Positions 52,985-61,212 of a stretch of 64,000 nucleotides of DNA are shown in pieces. The DNA lies in assembly GCA_902780525.1 (NCBI GenBank), contig CACZFL010000003.1:1-64000 (forward strand), in the 5' to 3' direction. This stretch comes from an uncultured bacterium. GTDB taxonomy: Bacteria > Cyanobacteriota > Vampirovibrionia > Gastranaerophilales > Gastranaerophilaceae. The notes beneath the pieces were generated by a model, which was given only the letters and a program-made list of their open reading frames with translations, was not told the DNA's origin and made no database searches. Position numbers and translations under genes: made by a program. Positions within the stretch are counted from its first letter, which is position 1, and each line of letters opens with the position of its first letter.

Positions 52985-53007
52985 AGTCTTGCAAAGTGTG
53001 CAAGACT
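52985..53007 (-). terminator. Hairpin upstream of ACT gene
   Basis: A 9-bp stem AGTCTTGCA/TGCAAGACT (52985-52993 with 52999-53007) with the weak T-tail TTCCTTTTGTT on the minus strand. It may end the 53122 transcript or attenuate the ACT-TPR transcript. An ATTTACCCC copy lies beside it (53019-53027). Confidence 0.5.
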
Positions 53008-53121
53008 CAAAAATATACATTTACCCCACTTACTTTATACCACATGTTTAGCATGCCTGTCAAGTATCTGAATTATTAAAAATCAGATACTTATTTAAAG
53101 TAAGATTATTAAAAATATAAA

Positions 53122-53337
53122 TTAGTCTATAATTTGCGGCATATCGACATTCGGTGCACCGATTGTACGTACAAGTTCAAGAACCGCTGCTTTCATCTGA
53201 CATTTTTGAGCTGTAGCGCTAAAAAAGTCACTGTAAAAGCATCCATCACAAACACAACCTCTTTTATAACATTCTAATGCTGTCGGAGTCCACCGTTTTA
53301 CGGCAATCGCTCTTCCCATATCACGACTCTTAAACAC
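53122..53337 (-). CDS. Small Cys-rich protein (71 aa)
   Basis: A 71-residue basic protein with a Cys motif CYKRGCVCDGCFY (residues 23-35, CxxxxCxCxxC) plus a fifth cysteine in KCQMK. The spacing could hold zinc or an iron-sulfur cluster. The N-terminal MGRAIAVKRWTPTALE looks like a helical, partly basic, possibly DNA-binding region, but no HTH family is recognised. GGAGG precedes the ATG. It is separate from its neighbours. Confidence 0.6.
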   Translation of the reverse strand: MFKSRDMGRAIAVKRWTPTALECYKRGCVCDGCFYSDFFSATAQKCQMKAAVLELVRTIGAPNVDMPQIID

Positions 53338-53734
53338 TTATATCCTCCAAAAATTATTTTCTGATAATTGTCAACTAATCTAAAAATTAAGAACTATTCC
53401 CCAAATGCTCTCAATCCATATTTCAATTATATAAGTTGAGAACTCATTTACAACCCACTGATATGTATTTGTTAAGTTTTTTTAAATTGTGCTTAATTAC
53501 TTGTTTTTATTGAGTTTTGCTTTTTTTAATTTTGAAAGAATATTGATATTAAATGCTTTTAGCGATTTTATCCATGAAAAACCATGTCATAAGCATGTTT
53601 TACATGTTCGTTAAAAAGTTAAGTTTTGTAACGAAGTAGGGATGTAAAAATTATTCGTAAAAGTTAAGTTATGTAACAAACATGTCAATTCATGTAATTT
53701 TACTGACTTTATATAAGTAAGGGATATTTGAGAA
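53338..53734. other. Intergenic region with 19-bp direct repeats before CHAP gene
   Basis: A 397-bp AT-rich gap without a gene. It contains an imperfect 19-bp direct repeat (see 53614-53677), several CATGTT/ACATG words around 53600 and 53680, and a TTTATATAAG element near 53710 that is probably the -10 of the downstream gene. Confidence 0.6.
53614..53677 (+). repeat. Pair of 19-bp direct repeats (candidate operator)
   Basis: AAAAGTTAAGTTNTGTAAC occurs at 53614-53632 and 53659-53677, 18 of 19 bases identical, 45 bp apart start to start. TGTAAC also occurs upstream of the genes at 14224, 17387 and 29096. Confidence 0.55.
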
Positions 53735-54421
53735 ATGACAAATTATTTTAGCTTTAATAACATGTTCTCTTTTGGTATGAACAACTGGTTCATGCCTAAT
53801 TGGTCATTTCCGAACTATTTTCAGCCATTTCAAATGCCGTTTTTTAATATTTTTGATAATTTTTACAATACATTCAATTTTTCTTATAATCCCTTTGTAT
53901 TTCAAATGCAGCAGCCGTTATTTACTTTTAATTATGATTATTTCTCAGATACTCTGAAACCTGGCAAGAGTACTGTAAAGGCTGAAAATGTTGATACTTT
54001 TACACGCAGTAAAAGTATTGATTATTCAAAGGATACTTTAAAGCTCGATGATTATAATGCATTTAAAGGTAAAAAGCTTGCAAATATTGCAATGAATAAT
54101 TCTGTTGGCTGGACGGGATACTGTGCAGCATATGTAAAAAGTGATATTCAAGAAGCTGGTCTGGGTTCATATAAGGGCGGCCATGCATATCAAATGCCGA
54201 AGATTCTTAGAAATAATACAAACTTTAAAGAAATATCCCCTGAAAATGTTGATGTTAGCAAACTGCCGGCAGGTTGTGTTCTGGTGTATGACAAAGGAGC
54301 TGAAGGTTACAGCAAAGATTACGGGCACACTGAAATAACCACAGGTGACGGGCGTGCCGTATCTGACGGTATAACCAAAAATTTGCATAAAAAACCAAGC
54401 TCAATATTTATACCTGTGTAA
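53735..54421 (+). CDS. CHAP-like peptidoglycan amidase-type protein with aromatic N-terminus
   Basis: A 228-residue protein. The C-terminal half resembles CHAP/NlpC-type cysteine amidases: GWTGYCAAYVKSDIQE (Cys130), LPAGCVLVYDKG and YGHTEITTGDGR (His198, Glu200), in the right order, with a SDG-containing end. The N-terminal 70 residues are strikingly rich in Phe, Asn, Pro and Tyr (SFNNMFSFGMNNWFMPNWSF) and have no classical signal peptide. It could be exported by another route or act after lysis. The start codon has a weak GAGAA site. Direct repeats upstream suggest regulated expression. Confidence 0.7.
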   Translation: MTNYFSFNNMFSFGMNNWFMPNWSFPNYFQPFQMPFFNIFDNFYNTFNFSYNPFVFQMQQPLFTFNYDYFSDTLKPGKSTVKAENVDTFTRSKSIDYSKDTLKLDDYNAFKGKKLANIAMNNSVGWTGYCAAYVKSDIQEAGLGSYKGGHAYQMPKILRNNTNFKEISPENVDVSKLPAGCVLVYDKGAEGYSKDYGHTEITTGDGRAVSDGITKNLHKKPSSIFIPV

Positions 54422-54427
54422 TAAACA

Positions 54428-54590
54428 GGCGAGTACCCGTTTGCTGTGTCTTTGATTTTGCTTTACACTACGCAGTCGCTCACTATATTATGCTATTGCA
54501 TAACTAATGTTCGCTTTGCTTCGTGTTACTTCTGGTCTCCGCTAGCGCTTCGCCCTAAGCAAAATCCGCTAGTCTTCTCTTGCGCCGCCA
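54428..54590. repeat. Structured GC-rich repeat, copy C
   Basis: Like copies A and B it is a run of short hairpins with higher GC (ATGC-TATT-GCAT, TTCGC...GCTTCG types, GCTAGCGCTTCGCC) and shares CAAAATCCGCT with copy A. It lies between the CHAP gene and the 3' end of fliN and overlaps the end of fliN, which stops at 54569. Confidence 0.45.
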
Positions 54591-55117
54591 TTAATTGTAT
54601 TAAGGCGTTTTACAGGGTCTGTAATATGTGTAATTCTTAAACCAAAGTTATCTTCGATAACAACTACTTCGCCAAATGCAATAAGTTTTCCGTTGGCATA
54701 AAGTTCAACAGGTTCACCTGCAGCTTTATTCAATGATACGATTGAACCTTTGGTAAGTTCCAAAACTTTTTTAATCGGAAGTTCAGCTTTTCCAAGTTCT
54801 ACTGAAAGCTGAAGTTTTACGTCAAGAAGAATATTAAGGTTCTGGTTCTGTGGTCCCTGAACTTGGTCTAAATCTTCAAAAGACGCAAACTGAACCGGCT
54901 GAACCGTTACTGTGTTAGGGTCAGGTTTTTCCTTCTCTTCTTCCGGTGCCTTTTCTTCTTCCGGAGTATCAGCAGGTTCTTTATCAAAGTTTTCAAACTC
55001 AGCAGGACTTGCCGGTACAGGTGTTTCTTCTGCACTACTGTCAGCTGTTTCTTCTTCGTCGGAATTATCTTCGTTTAATCCTGCTTCTTCATTTATATCG
55101 TCATCATCGTCAAACAT
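54569..55117 (-). CDS. fliN: Flagellar motor switch protein FliN
   Basis: FliN forms the lower part of the C ring. The 182-residue protein has an unusual acidic, Glu/Pro/Ala-rich N-terminus (about residues 1-90) followed by the SpoA/FliN domain: LNILLDVKLQLSVELGKAELPIKKVLELTKGSIVSLNKAAGEPVELYANGKLIAFGEV (short form: VKLQLSVELGKAELPIKKVL). Only the last 90 residues match classic FliN; the acidic extension may regulate or dock. It follows fliM by 12 nt. Confidence 0.94.
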   Translation of the reverse strand: MFDDDDDINEEAGLNEDNSDEEETADSSAEETPVPASPAEFENFDKEPADTPEEEKAPEEEKEKPDPNTVTVQPVQFASFEDLDQVQGPQNQNLNILLDVKLQLSVELGKAELPIKKVLELTKGSIVSLNKAAGEPVELYANGKLIAFGEVVVIEDNFGLRITHITDPVKRLNTINGGARED

Positions 55118-55129
55118 TGAAAAACCTCT

Positions 55130-56107
55130 CTAAAAATAATTTCTTAATACTTCGTGCATTTCATCATATACATCTGTTATTTTAACACAAACCTGGTTTT
55201 TTAAAGTTCCGGGTCGTGCAAAAAACTTCTTTTCTCCGTTAACTTTTACAATCAAGTCATCCTGGATTTTGTTATCAAGCTTGATAATATCACCTTCGGA
55301 TAACTGCATAAAGTCATCAAGCGTGATGTTACATGTACCAAACTGAACGCGAACGTCAGCCAATGATAAATTAAGTTTTGATATCATTTTCATACGTTCA
55401 TCGTTTGTTGCAACAAGACCTTTTGTTTGGAAGATGTGTTGTGTACTCAAGTGAGTAAGAACTGTTTCCAAAACAGGATACGGGAAGCAGATACTGAATA
55501 AACCAAAGTGTTTGCCTGCAATCTGAACTTCAAAAGTTAAAAGCGCAACGATTTCGCCGGCTGTTGCAACCTGAATTGACTGGTAATTATCATCTAAACT
55601 TATAAATTTACCTGTTACAGGAACGATTGTGTTCCAGGAATCTTCCAGAGATTTAATAATTATGTTAATAACTTTCTTTGCAAGGGCTTTTTCAATATCT
55701 GTAAGTTCTCTTGACTGAGGGTCAATTGCTCCGACACCACCAAGCATTCTGTTGACAATACAGGATATAACTTCAAAACTTATGCCGAGCAAAATCTGAC
55801 CTGACAAAGGTTCAAACTCAAATACACCGACACTTATCGGTGAAGGCATTGAACGAACAAATTCTTCGTAAGTAAGCTGGTCAACAGAAACAATTTCTAT
55901 CTCAACTCTCATACGCAAATAACCGCTCAGTATAAGAGAAATAGCTTTAGAGAATTCTCTGTGGATATCTCTCAAAGCTCTTAAATTATCTTTTGAAAAT
56001 TTATCAGGACGTCTGAAGTTATATAGCTTATAACTCTTATGTTCGTCTGACTCGTCTTCAAAATTTTCTATTTCTGCATTATTTTCTAAACTGTTACTGT
56101 TAGCCAT
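55130..56107 (-). CDS. fliM: Flagellar motor switch protein FliM
   Basis: FliM, 325 residues, contacts CheY-P and FliG. The N-terminus is acidic (EIENFEDESDEHKSYK). The middle domain has NLRALRDIHREFSKAISLILSGYLR and the MLGGVGAIDPQSRELTDIEKAL motif; the C-terminal SpoA domain begins VQFGTCNITLDDFMQLSEGDI. It is co-transcribed with fliL (6 nt upstream) and fliN. Confidence 0.96.
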   Translation of the reverse strand: MANSNSLENNAEIENFEDESDEHKSYKLYNFRRPDKFSKDNLRALRDIHREFSKAISLILSGYLRMRVEIEIVSVDQLTYEEFVRSMPSPISVGVFEFEPLSGQILLGISFEVISCIVNRMLGGVGAIDPQSRELTDIEKALAKKVINIIIKSLEDSWNTIVPVTGKFISLDDNYQSIQVATAGEIVALLTFEVQIAGKHFGLFSICFPYPVLETVLTHLSTQHIFQTKGLVATNDERMKMISKLNLSLADVRVQFGTCNITLDDFMQLSEGDIIKLDNKIQDDLIVKVNGEKKFFARPGTLKNQVCVKITDVYDEMHEVLRNYF

Positions 56108-56113
56108 TTTTCC

Positions 56114-56719
56114 CTATTGTATAATAAACTGTCCGAAGCTTACTCTCAGGACTTCTCTCTCTCCGCCAAGTATTGAGTTTATATCATTTGTAATCTGTTC
56201 TTTTGCAAGTTCTTTTCCTGCAGCTGTTGCCAGCTCAGCAGAAGTTTTGCTTGAAAGATTTGTTATAACAGCATCCCTGATAGCAGGTTTATACTGGTTC
56301 ATTTCTGTTTGGATTGCAGCTAAAGGATCGGGAGCAGGAGCAGATTCTCCGTGTCCGTGTCCGCCGCCTCCGCTCTTAGCTTCTTCTTTCGGAAAATCAT
56401 CTTCTTTTTTGCTTACTTCAATTGCAACATTAACCTTCAGGAATTTTTTTGCATTTTCATCACAAAGGTTCAAAATAAAATCACCCAAATCAACAATTAT
56501 ACCTTTTTGTATTTCATCACTTTCATCTTCTTCTCCGACTTCTTCAGAGTTAATTTGAATTGTGCTGAGCTTTTGAGTAATGATGTTTTCTACAACAACG
56601 TAATTTATTACAATTGAAACGATGAGCATAATGACTACCGAAGCAATCATCATTATAAGAAATTTCATCATTTCCTGACTATTACCGCCTTCTGTTCCTA
56701 ATTGATTATTATCAGCCAT
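56114..56719 (-). CDS. fliL: Flagellar basal body-associated protein FliL
   Basis: FliL is a single-pass membrane protein near the stator. The 201-residue protein has a short polar N-terminus, one transmembrane helix (about residues 17-43) and a periplasmic domain with IIVDLGDFILNLCDENAKKFLKVNVAIEV (short form: VDLGDFILNL) and a C-terminal VLRVSFGQFIIQ. A His/Gly loop (GGGGHGHGES, about 119-128) is unusual. A good promoter lies at 56755-56784, so fliL-fliM-fliN form one operon. Confidence 0.93.
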   Translation of the reverse strand: MADNNQLGTEGGNSQEMMKFLIMMIASVVIMLIVSIVINYVVVENIITQKLSTIQINSEEVGEEDESDEIQKGIIVDLGDFILNLCDENAKKFLKVNVAIEVSKKEDDFPKEEAKSGGGGHGHGESAPAPDPLAAIQTEMNQYKPAIRDAVITNLSSKTSAELATAAGKELAKEQITNDINSILGGEREVLRVSFGQFIIQ

Positions 56720-56754
56720 CTTTTTTCCCCAATAAAATATTAATATCCTATCAT

Positions 56755-56784
56755 ATTATAGCAATAATTTATTTATTTTGCCAA
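56755..56784 (-). promoter_or_regulatory. Sigma-70-type promoter of fliL-fliM-fliN
   Basis: On the minus strand TTGGCA (56784-56779), 18-nt spacer, perfect TATAAT (56760-56755), 35 nt before the ATG, which also has GGGGA. No sigma-54 or sigma-28 element is visible here. Confidence 0.65.
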
Positions 56785-56817
56785 CAAAATCATTCTTTTA
56801 TATTAGAAAAAAGAAAA

Positions 56818-57711
56818 TTATTTTGTTTTGTCCGAATGTAAATTAGATAAAATTGCTCCCGAAATCATAAAAAAACAGCCGAGCAATTCTTTAACACTAA
56901 GCGTTTCTCCCAAAATTAATATTCCTCCGATAACGGCAAAGACGGATTCAAGACACAAAATCAAAGAAGCAATAACCGGGAGAGTGTATTTTTGTCCGTA
57001 AATCTGAAGCGTATAAGCAACACCGCAGGTTATTACACCGGCATATATAAGCGGAATTTTGCAGGCAAGAATAGCATCAAAACTTGGAGTTTCAAATATT
57101 AAAACAAGAATTCCCGATAAGATTGCCAGCACAAAAAACTGGAAGCAGGATGCCTTAACCGGATGAACTATGTTTGAGTAATAATCAACAACAATTATAT
57201 GAACAGCATAAAAGAATGCGCTTAATAAAAGTAATAAATCATAAATATCAAAACCTGACTGCGCCTTAAAACATAAAAGATATAAGCCAACCAGAGCAAG
57301 AAAAACGCTTATAATGATTTCTTTTTTCAATTTTTCGCCAAGCAGGATTGATATAATCGGAACAAAAACAATGTAAAGAGATGTGATAAATCCGCCTTTA
57401 CCCGCTCCGACGTATTGCATACAGTATTGTTGTATTGACATAGCCAAAAATAATGCCGTTCCGCAGGCTATACCTGCTCTTGCCAAATTTATATGCTGAA
57501 AATGTTTTCTTCTTTCTGTTCTTTTATCGGGATGAGAAATTTTTACCCACAAAATTACAGGAATTAAACTCAGGCCGCCAAGAATACTCCTGACCATATT
57601 AAAAGTAAACGGTTCCAGGTAATCCATGCCGGCTCTTTGAGCAACAAACGAAAGCCCCCAGATTAATGCTGTTAGAAATAATGCTATGTTTGATGATATT
57701 TTATTTTTCAT
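56818..57711 (-). CDS. EamA/DMT-superfamily transporter
   Basis: A 297-residue membrane protein with ten predicted helices in two EamA halves: ALFLTALIWGLSFVAQRAGMDYLEPFTFNMVR at the start and LLILCLESVFAVIGGILILGE-type sequence near the end (in the sequence: LILCLESVFAVIGG). It belongs to the RhaT/YdcZ-like drug/metabolite exporters; substrate unknown. I use the ATG at 57711, with AGAGG upstream. It does not form an operon with the flagellar genes, which are transcribed from their own promoter. Confidence 0.9.
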   Translation of the reverse strand: MKNKISSNIALFLTALIWGLSFVAQRAGMDYLEPFTFNMVRSILGGLSLIPVILWVKISHPDKRTERRKHFQHINLARAGIACGTALFLAMSIQQYCMQYVGAGKGGFITSLYIVFVPIISILLGEKLKKEIIISVFLALVGLYLLCFKAQSGFDIYDLLLLLSAFFYAVHIIVVDYYSNIVHPVKASCFQFFVLAILSGILVLIFETPSFDAILACKIPLIYAGVITCGVAYTLQIYGQKYTLPVIASLILCLESVFAVIGGILILGETLSVKELLGCFFMISGAILSNLHSDKTK

Positions 57712-57776
57712 CAATAACCTCTTTTTCGCCGTACAGCGGAGAATTTTGGGTGAGAAATAGATTTACCTCTTTACCC

Positions 57777-58142
57777 CTAGTATTTTCTGTTTACCCAGAT
57801 TAAATGGTATCCGAATTGAGTTTTTACCGGCCCTACAAGTTCATTAACATTTGCGTTCCATGCTGCTTTTTCAAAAGGTTTAACCATTTGTCCCTTTCCA
57901 AAACAGCCTAAATATCCGCCTTTTTGACCTGATGGACATTGTGAGTATATTTTTGCAAAATGCTGAAAGTCTTCATAATTCTTGATTTCCGATTTTAAAT
58001 GCTCTGCCTGAGCCTCTTCAGGAACAAGAATATGGCTTGCACAAACATTAATCGGCTCATCAAAACTGCTTCCCATATATGCTTTAACCGGAATTGCAAT
58101 TAATAAAAACAATAGTAAAAAAATCCCAAAAATTTTTTTCAT
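57777..58142 (-). CDS. Secreted parvulin-type peptidyl-prolyl isomerase (121 aa)
   Basis: A compact 121-residue protein: signal peptide (1-21) and one PpiC/parvulin domain with VCASHILVPEEAQAEHL, YSQCPSGQKGGYLGCFGKGQMVKPFE and QFGYHLIWVNRKY. All conserved parvulin motifs are present with no chaperone domain, so it is much smaller than SurA. It folds or assists exported proteins. It follows mazG by 3 nt, sharing its transcript. Confidence 0.92.
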   Translation of the reverse strand: MKKIFGIFLLLFLLIAIPVKAYMGSSFDEPINVCASHILVPEEAQAEHLKSEIKNYEDFQHFAKIYSQCPSGQKGGYLGCFGKGQMVKPFEKAAWNANVNELVGPVKTQFGYHLIWVNRKY

Positions 58143-58145
58143 AAT

Positions 58146-58922
58146 TTATTTTTCCCCTTCTAATTCTATCTTAGCGTTTTTCCACAAATCATTAAATTCC
58201 TCAAACGAGTAATCTTCAAACGGCTTTGTTTTAAGTTCTTCCATTTTTTTAAACCGTTTTGTGAATTTTTTGTTTGCACTCAATAACGCTTGTTCTGCAT
58301 CAATTTTATACCAGCGTGCAAGGTTTACGGTTGCAAAGAAAATATCGCCCATTTCGTCTTCCATTCTGTCTTTGTCACCGCTTTCAACAGCTTCTTCAAA
58401 CTCTTTGTATTCTGATTTTATGCAGTCCTTGAGGCTCTCAACGTTTTCCCATTCAAATCCGACTTTAACAACTTTTTTGCTGATTTTTTGGGCTGACATC
58501 AAAGCGGACTGCGACTTTGAAATCCCGTCTAATATTGATTTTCTGTACGTTTTTTCTTCCTGTTTAAGTTTATCCCAATTAACTACAACGTCATTAGAGT
58601 TATCAACGTGAGCATTTCCAAATACGTGCGGATGGCGGTGAATAAGCTTGTCTGAAAGCTCTTTCGCCACGTCTTCAATATCAAATTCGTTGTTCTCTTT
58701 TGCAATTTGAGAATGAAGAACAACCTGCAGAAGAACATCACCCAGTTCTTCCCTTAAATTATTGATATCTCCGTCATCAATCGCATCAACGGCTTCATAA
58801 GCTTCTTCAAGCATATTCGGTCTGAGAGTTTTATGAGTCTGTTCCCTGTCCCACGGGCAGCCGTTTTCACTCCGCAAAATCGCAATTATATCAACAAGTT
58901 TTTCTAAATTCGGATATTTCAT
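58146..58922 (-). CDS. mazG: Nucleoside triphosphate pyrophosphohydrolase MazG
   Basis: MazG hydrolyses NTPs to NMPs and PPi, removing aberrant nucleotides. The 258-residue protein has two MazG domains; the first shows CPWDREQTHKTLRPNMLEEAYEAVDAI and LREELGDVLLQVVLHSQIA, the second EEAVESGDKDRMEDEMGDIFFATVNLARW (short form: EDEMGDIFFATVNL). EExxE/ExxD metal motifs are intact in both. TATAAT ends 6 nt before the ATG. Confidence 0.95.
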   Translation of the reverse strand: MKYPNLEKLVDIIAILRSENGCPWDREQTHKTLRPNMLEEAYEAVDAIDDGDINNLREELGDVLLQVVLHSQIAKENNEFDIEDVAKELSDKLIHRHPHVFGNAHVDNSNDVVVNWDKLKQEEKTYRKSILDGISKSQSALMSAQKISKKVVKVGFEWENVESLKDCIKSEYKEFEEAVESGDKDRMEDEMGDIFFATVNLARWYKIDAEQALLSANKKFTKRFKKMEELKTKPFEDYSFEEFNDLWKNAKIELEGEK

Positions 58923-58928
58923 AATCTG

Positions 58929-58934
58929 ATTATA
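58929..58934 (-). promoter_or_regulatory. Leaderless-type -10 box of mazG
   Basis: Perfect TATAAT on the minus strand with TG one base upstream (TTGATATAAT), ending 6 nt before the ATG at 58922. Confidence 0.6.
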
Positions 58935-59060
58935 TCAAGGGTTGTGGAGTAAATATATTTTTGTAAACATTTGTAAATGAAACGTCAAAATATGGCAAAA
59001 AATTAAATTTATAAAATTTACAACCAATGAAAAAAGAAGCAAAAAAGGAAATCAGATGGA

Positions 59061-59410
59061 ATGAACAATATTCAAAATTACGGGATAACAAATTATCAAA
59101 CAATATTTTATGGAAGAAATAAAACAATAAAAACTTTGGCTTATAAATTGAATCAAAAAAAAGCAATAAATAAAAAAATTGCGAATTTATCCGAAAGATA
59201 TTTTTGTTCTTCTGACGTAATAAAAAAACTTTTGCGATTGATAATAAAACAACAATAAGTCAACTAAATGCCAAAGCGTTTATCTTCGGAGAAAAGATGG
59301 AAAAGTTCAAGCAGATGTTAAAAAGCGAATTAGAAAAAGAACTTGTAAAAATAGGTAACAAAGAGGTACAGCTTAACATAGAAGAAATAAATATATATCT
59401 CAGAGCTTAA
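59061..59410 (+). pseudogene. Small hypothetical gene split by a -1 frameshift at an A7 run
   Basis: From the ATG at 59061 the frame reads 65 codons to TAA at 59256-59258. In the -1 frame the sequence stays open through 59410 and reads on as a sensible helical protein (AIDNKTTISQLNAKAFIFGEKMEKFKQML). The join lies at about 59222-59234, where ATA-AAA-AAA-CTT offers an A7 slippery run. The combined product would be about 116 residues. A base loss in the A or T run, or programmed -1 frameshifting, would both explain it. No domain is recognised. The N-terminus QTIFYGRNKTIKT resembles two other genes here. Confidence 0.55.
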
Positions 59411-59437
59411 GTTTGACCTGCTGTAAATAGTGATATT

Positions 59438-60346
59438 TTAGATATTATCTAAAAATGCTAAAACTTTTTTAATTTTTTCGTCAGGTTCAATTTCAAAAGA
59501 TAAAAACTCTTCACTAAACGGCTTTTGAAAGGATAGTTTGTAAGACTCAAGAACCTGTTCTTCGGTTTTGATTTTCATTTTGCCAAAACCATAAAGTGTA
59601 TCGTTATATACAGGATGCCCGATTGATGAAAGGTGAACTCTTATTTGGTGCGTTCTTCCTGTTACAAGATGCACTTCAATCAGCGTTGAGTCCTTGAATC
59701 GCTTAAGAACTTTGACCTCTGAAATGCTTTCCTTTCCTTCTCCATTTACTCCAATACACATTTTTTCAGGATGTTTTGGGTTTCTGCTAATTGGTTTATT
59801 AATTACAAATTCGTCTTCATCAATAACACCTTTTACTACGGCAAGATATTTTTTTGAAATCTCGTGGTTTTTCATTTTTTCAACAAGATATTCGTGAGCC
59901 CTGTTGTTTTTAGCTATCATTAATAATCCTGATGTATTTCTGTCAAGGCGGTGGATAATTCCTCTGCGGAATTCCCCGTTAATATCTGAAAGGTTTTCAC
60001 CAAATTTGTATAAAAGAGCGTTAACCAATGTTCCGGATGTTTCAACAGTTGTCGGATGGGTTAACATTCCTGACGGCTTATTAATTACTGCCATGTTCTC
60101 ATCTTCGTAAATAATATCAAGGGGTAAATTTTCGGGTTCAATTTTTAAGACGGTATCTTGAATATTAATCTCAATAATATCACCGCTTTTTATTGTATAT
60201 GAAGGTTTTGTTTCTTTAGAGTTAACCAAAACAAAGCCTTTTTTAATCTCGTTAGAGATTTTTGAGCGTGAAAAATCTTTCAGATAATCTGCAAGATAAC
60301 TGTCCAGCCTTTTTTCTTCACATAAATCATCTATAACAATCTTCAT
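59438..60346 (-). CDS. rluD: RluA-family pseudouridine synthase (RluD-like)
   Basis: RluD-type enzymes make pseudouridines in 23S rRNA helix 69. The 302-residue protein has an N-terminal S4 domain (LDSYLADYLKDFSRSKISNEIKKGFVLVN; short form: RSKISNEIKKG) and the catalytic RluA core: NKPSGMLTHPT, GIIHRLDRNTSGLLMIAKN (catalytic Asp in HRLDRNTSG) and VHLVTGRTHQIRVHLSSIGHP. Family members differ in target, so RluD is the best but not certain name. TATAAT ends 8 nt before the ATG. Confidence 0.92.
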   Translation of the reverse strand: MKIVIDDLCEEKRLDSYLADYLKDFSRSKISNEIKKGFVLVNSKETKPSYTIKSGDIIEINIQDTVLKIEPENLPLDIIYEDENMAVINKPSGMLTHPTTVETSGTLVNALLYKFGENLSDINGEFRRGIIHRLDRNTSGLLMIAKNNRAHEYLVEKMKNHEISKKYLAVVKGVIDEDEFVINKPISRNPKHPEKMCIGVNGEGKESISEVKVLKRFKDSTLIEVHLVTGRTHQIRVHLSSIGHPVYNDTLYGFGKMKIKTEEQVLESYKLSFQKPFSEEFLSFEIEPDEKIKKVLAFLDNI

Positions 60347-60354
60347 GATTTTAT

Positions 60355-60384
60355 ATTATACAGGAATGATGGATAAATAAGCAA
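60355..60384 (-). promoter_or_regulatory. Leaderless-type promoter of rluD
   Basis: On the minus strand TTGCTT (60384-60379), 18-nt spacer, TATAAT (60360-60355), 8 nt to the ATG. Confidence 0.6.
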
Positions 60385-60411
60385 AGTTGTTCCGTCAAAT
60401 AATATTTACCG

Positions 60412-61032
60412 CTATTTAATGATAACGATTTCGCCCCTTTCTACGGTTGGAGCAAGTTCTGCAATTATTTCATTTGCCATCCTCATGCAACCGTGAGAAA
60501 CATATCTGTCAGGAGTTGATTCGAAAGTTTTTTCAAAGCTTCTGCATCCGTGGATAAATTCACCCGTAGAAGACTGCTCGCCTGTTTTTGTATCAATTTT
60601 GTTCATGCAGATAATCATAGGGCCGTAATCCTTCGGTGCTCTTCTTCTTTTTGAACGTCTTGGAGCGCCTCTGTACGGGAATTTTTCTTTATGTGTTACA
60701 ATTCTTACCCCTTTATCAGTAGGAGTTCTTTTCTTTCCGCTTGCAATAAGATATGCATTGATTGGATTACCTTTTTTGTCATATCTGTACAAAACATTTT
60801 TGCTGATATCAACAACTATTCCTGCCTTTTTCTTTTCTCCAGCTATTGTAATATCAGGCTTAGGAGCGTTTAGTAAGGCTGTTGAATCTATTATTCCGTG
60901 AGGTGTTACAGAGCGTTCAAAAGAGTCTGCAACAATCTTCTGAGGTGTTTGTGCAAATGTTTTTAATGTATTAACCGCTAACAGCGGAAGTGCTATTAAC
61001 GGCAATGTTTTTATTATTCTTTGTATTCTCAT
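60412..61032 (-). CDS. Secreted L,D-transpeptidase (YkuD domain)
   Basis: A 206-residue exported protein. The signal sequence is at residues 1-28 from the ATG at 61032. The YkuD catalytic domain (about 65-206) has IVVDISKNVLYRYDKKG, GKKRTPTDKGVRI and the catalytic motif IHGCRSFEKTF...SHGCMRM (HxxxxxxxxxHGCxR). L,D-transpeptidases make 3-3 peptidoglycan cross-links or attach lipoproteins. The ATG at 61032 is preferred over the TTG at 61056, which lies upstream of the TATAAT at 61042-61047. A basic loop (RRSKRRRAPK) is inserted before the active site. Confidence 0.9.
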   Translation of the reverse strand: MRIQRIIKTLPLIALPLLAVNTLKTFAQTPQKIVADSFERSVTPHGIIDSTALLNAPKPDITIAGEKKKAGIVVDISKNVLYRYDKKGNPINAYLIASGKKRTPTDKGVRIVTHKEKFPYRGAPRRSKRRRAPKDYGPMIICMNKIDTKTGEQSSTGEFIHGCRSFEKTFESTPDRYVSHGCMRMANEIIAELAPTVERGEIVIIK

Positions 61033-61212
61033 ATTAATAACATTATAAAGCTTCAAAAAAATTAATTTTCCGTTTTATCTGATTTTTTACAAATTGTAAC
61101 GACGGGGGTTATTTTTATATGTTTGATGTAGAATGTTAAAGTACAAAGGGTGAATGTGTAGTACATATTACCGTAAAACAAAGAAAAGGACAGCTTTTGG
61201 CTGAAAATATAT

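Noticed and set aside
54446-54640. 64-codon plus-strand frame over structured repeat C and the fliN end
   Set aside because: It overlaps the repeat and the fliN 3' end antisense and lacks a ribosome site.
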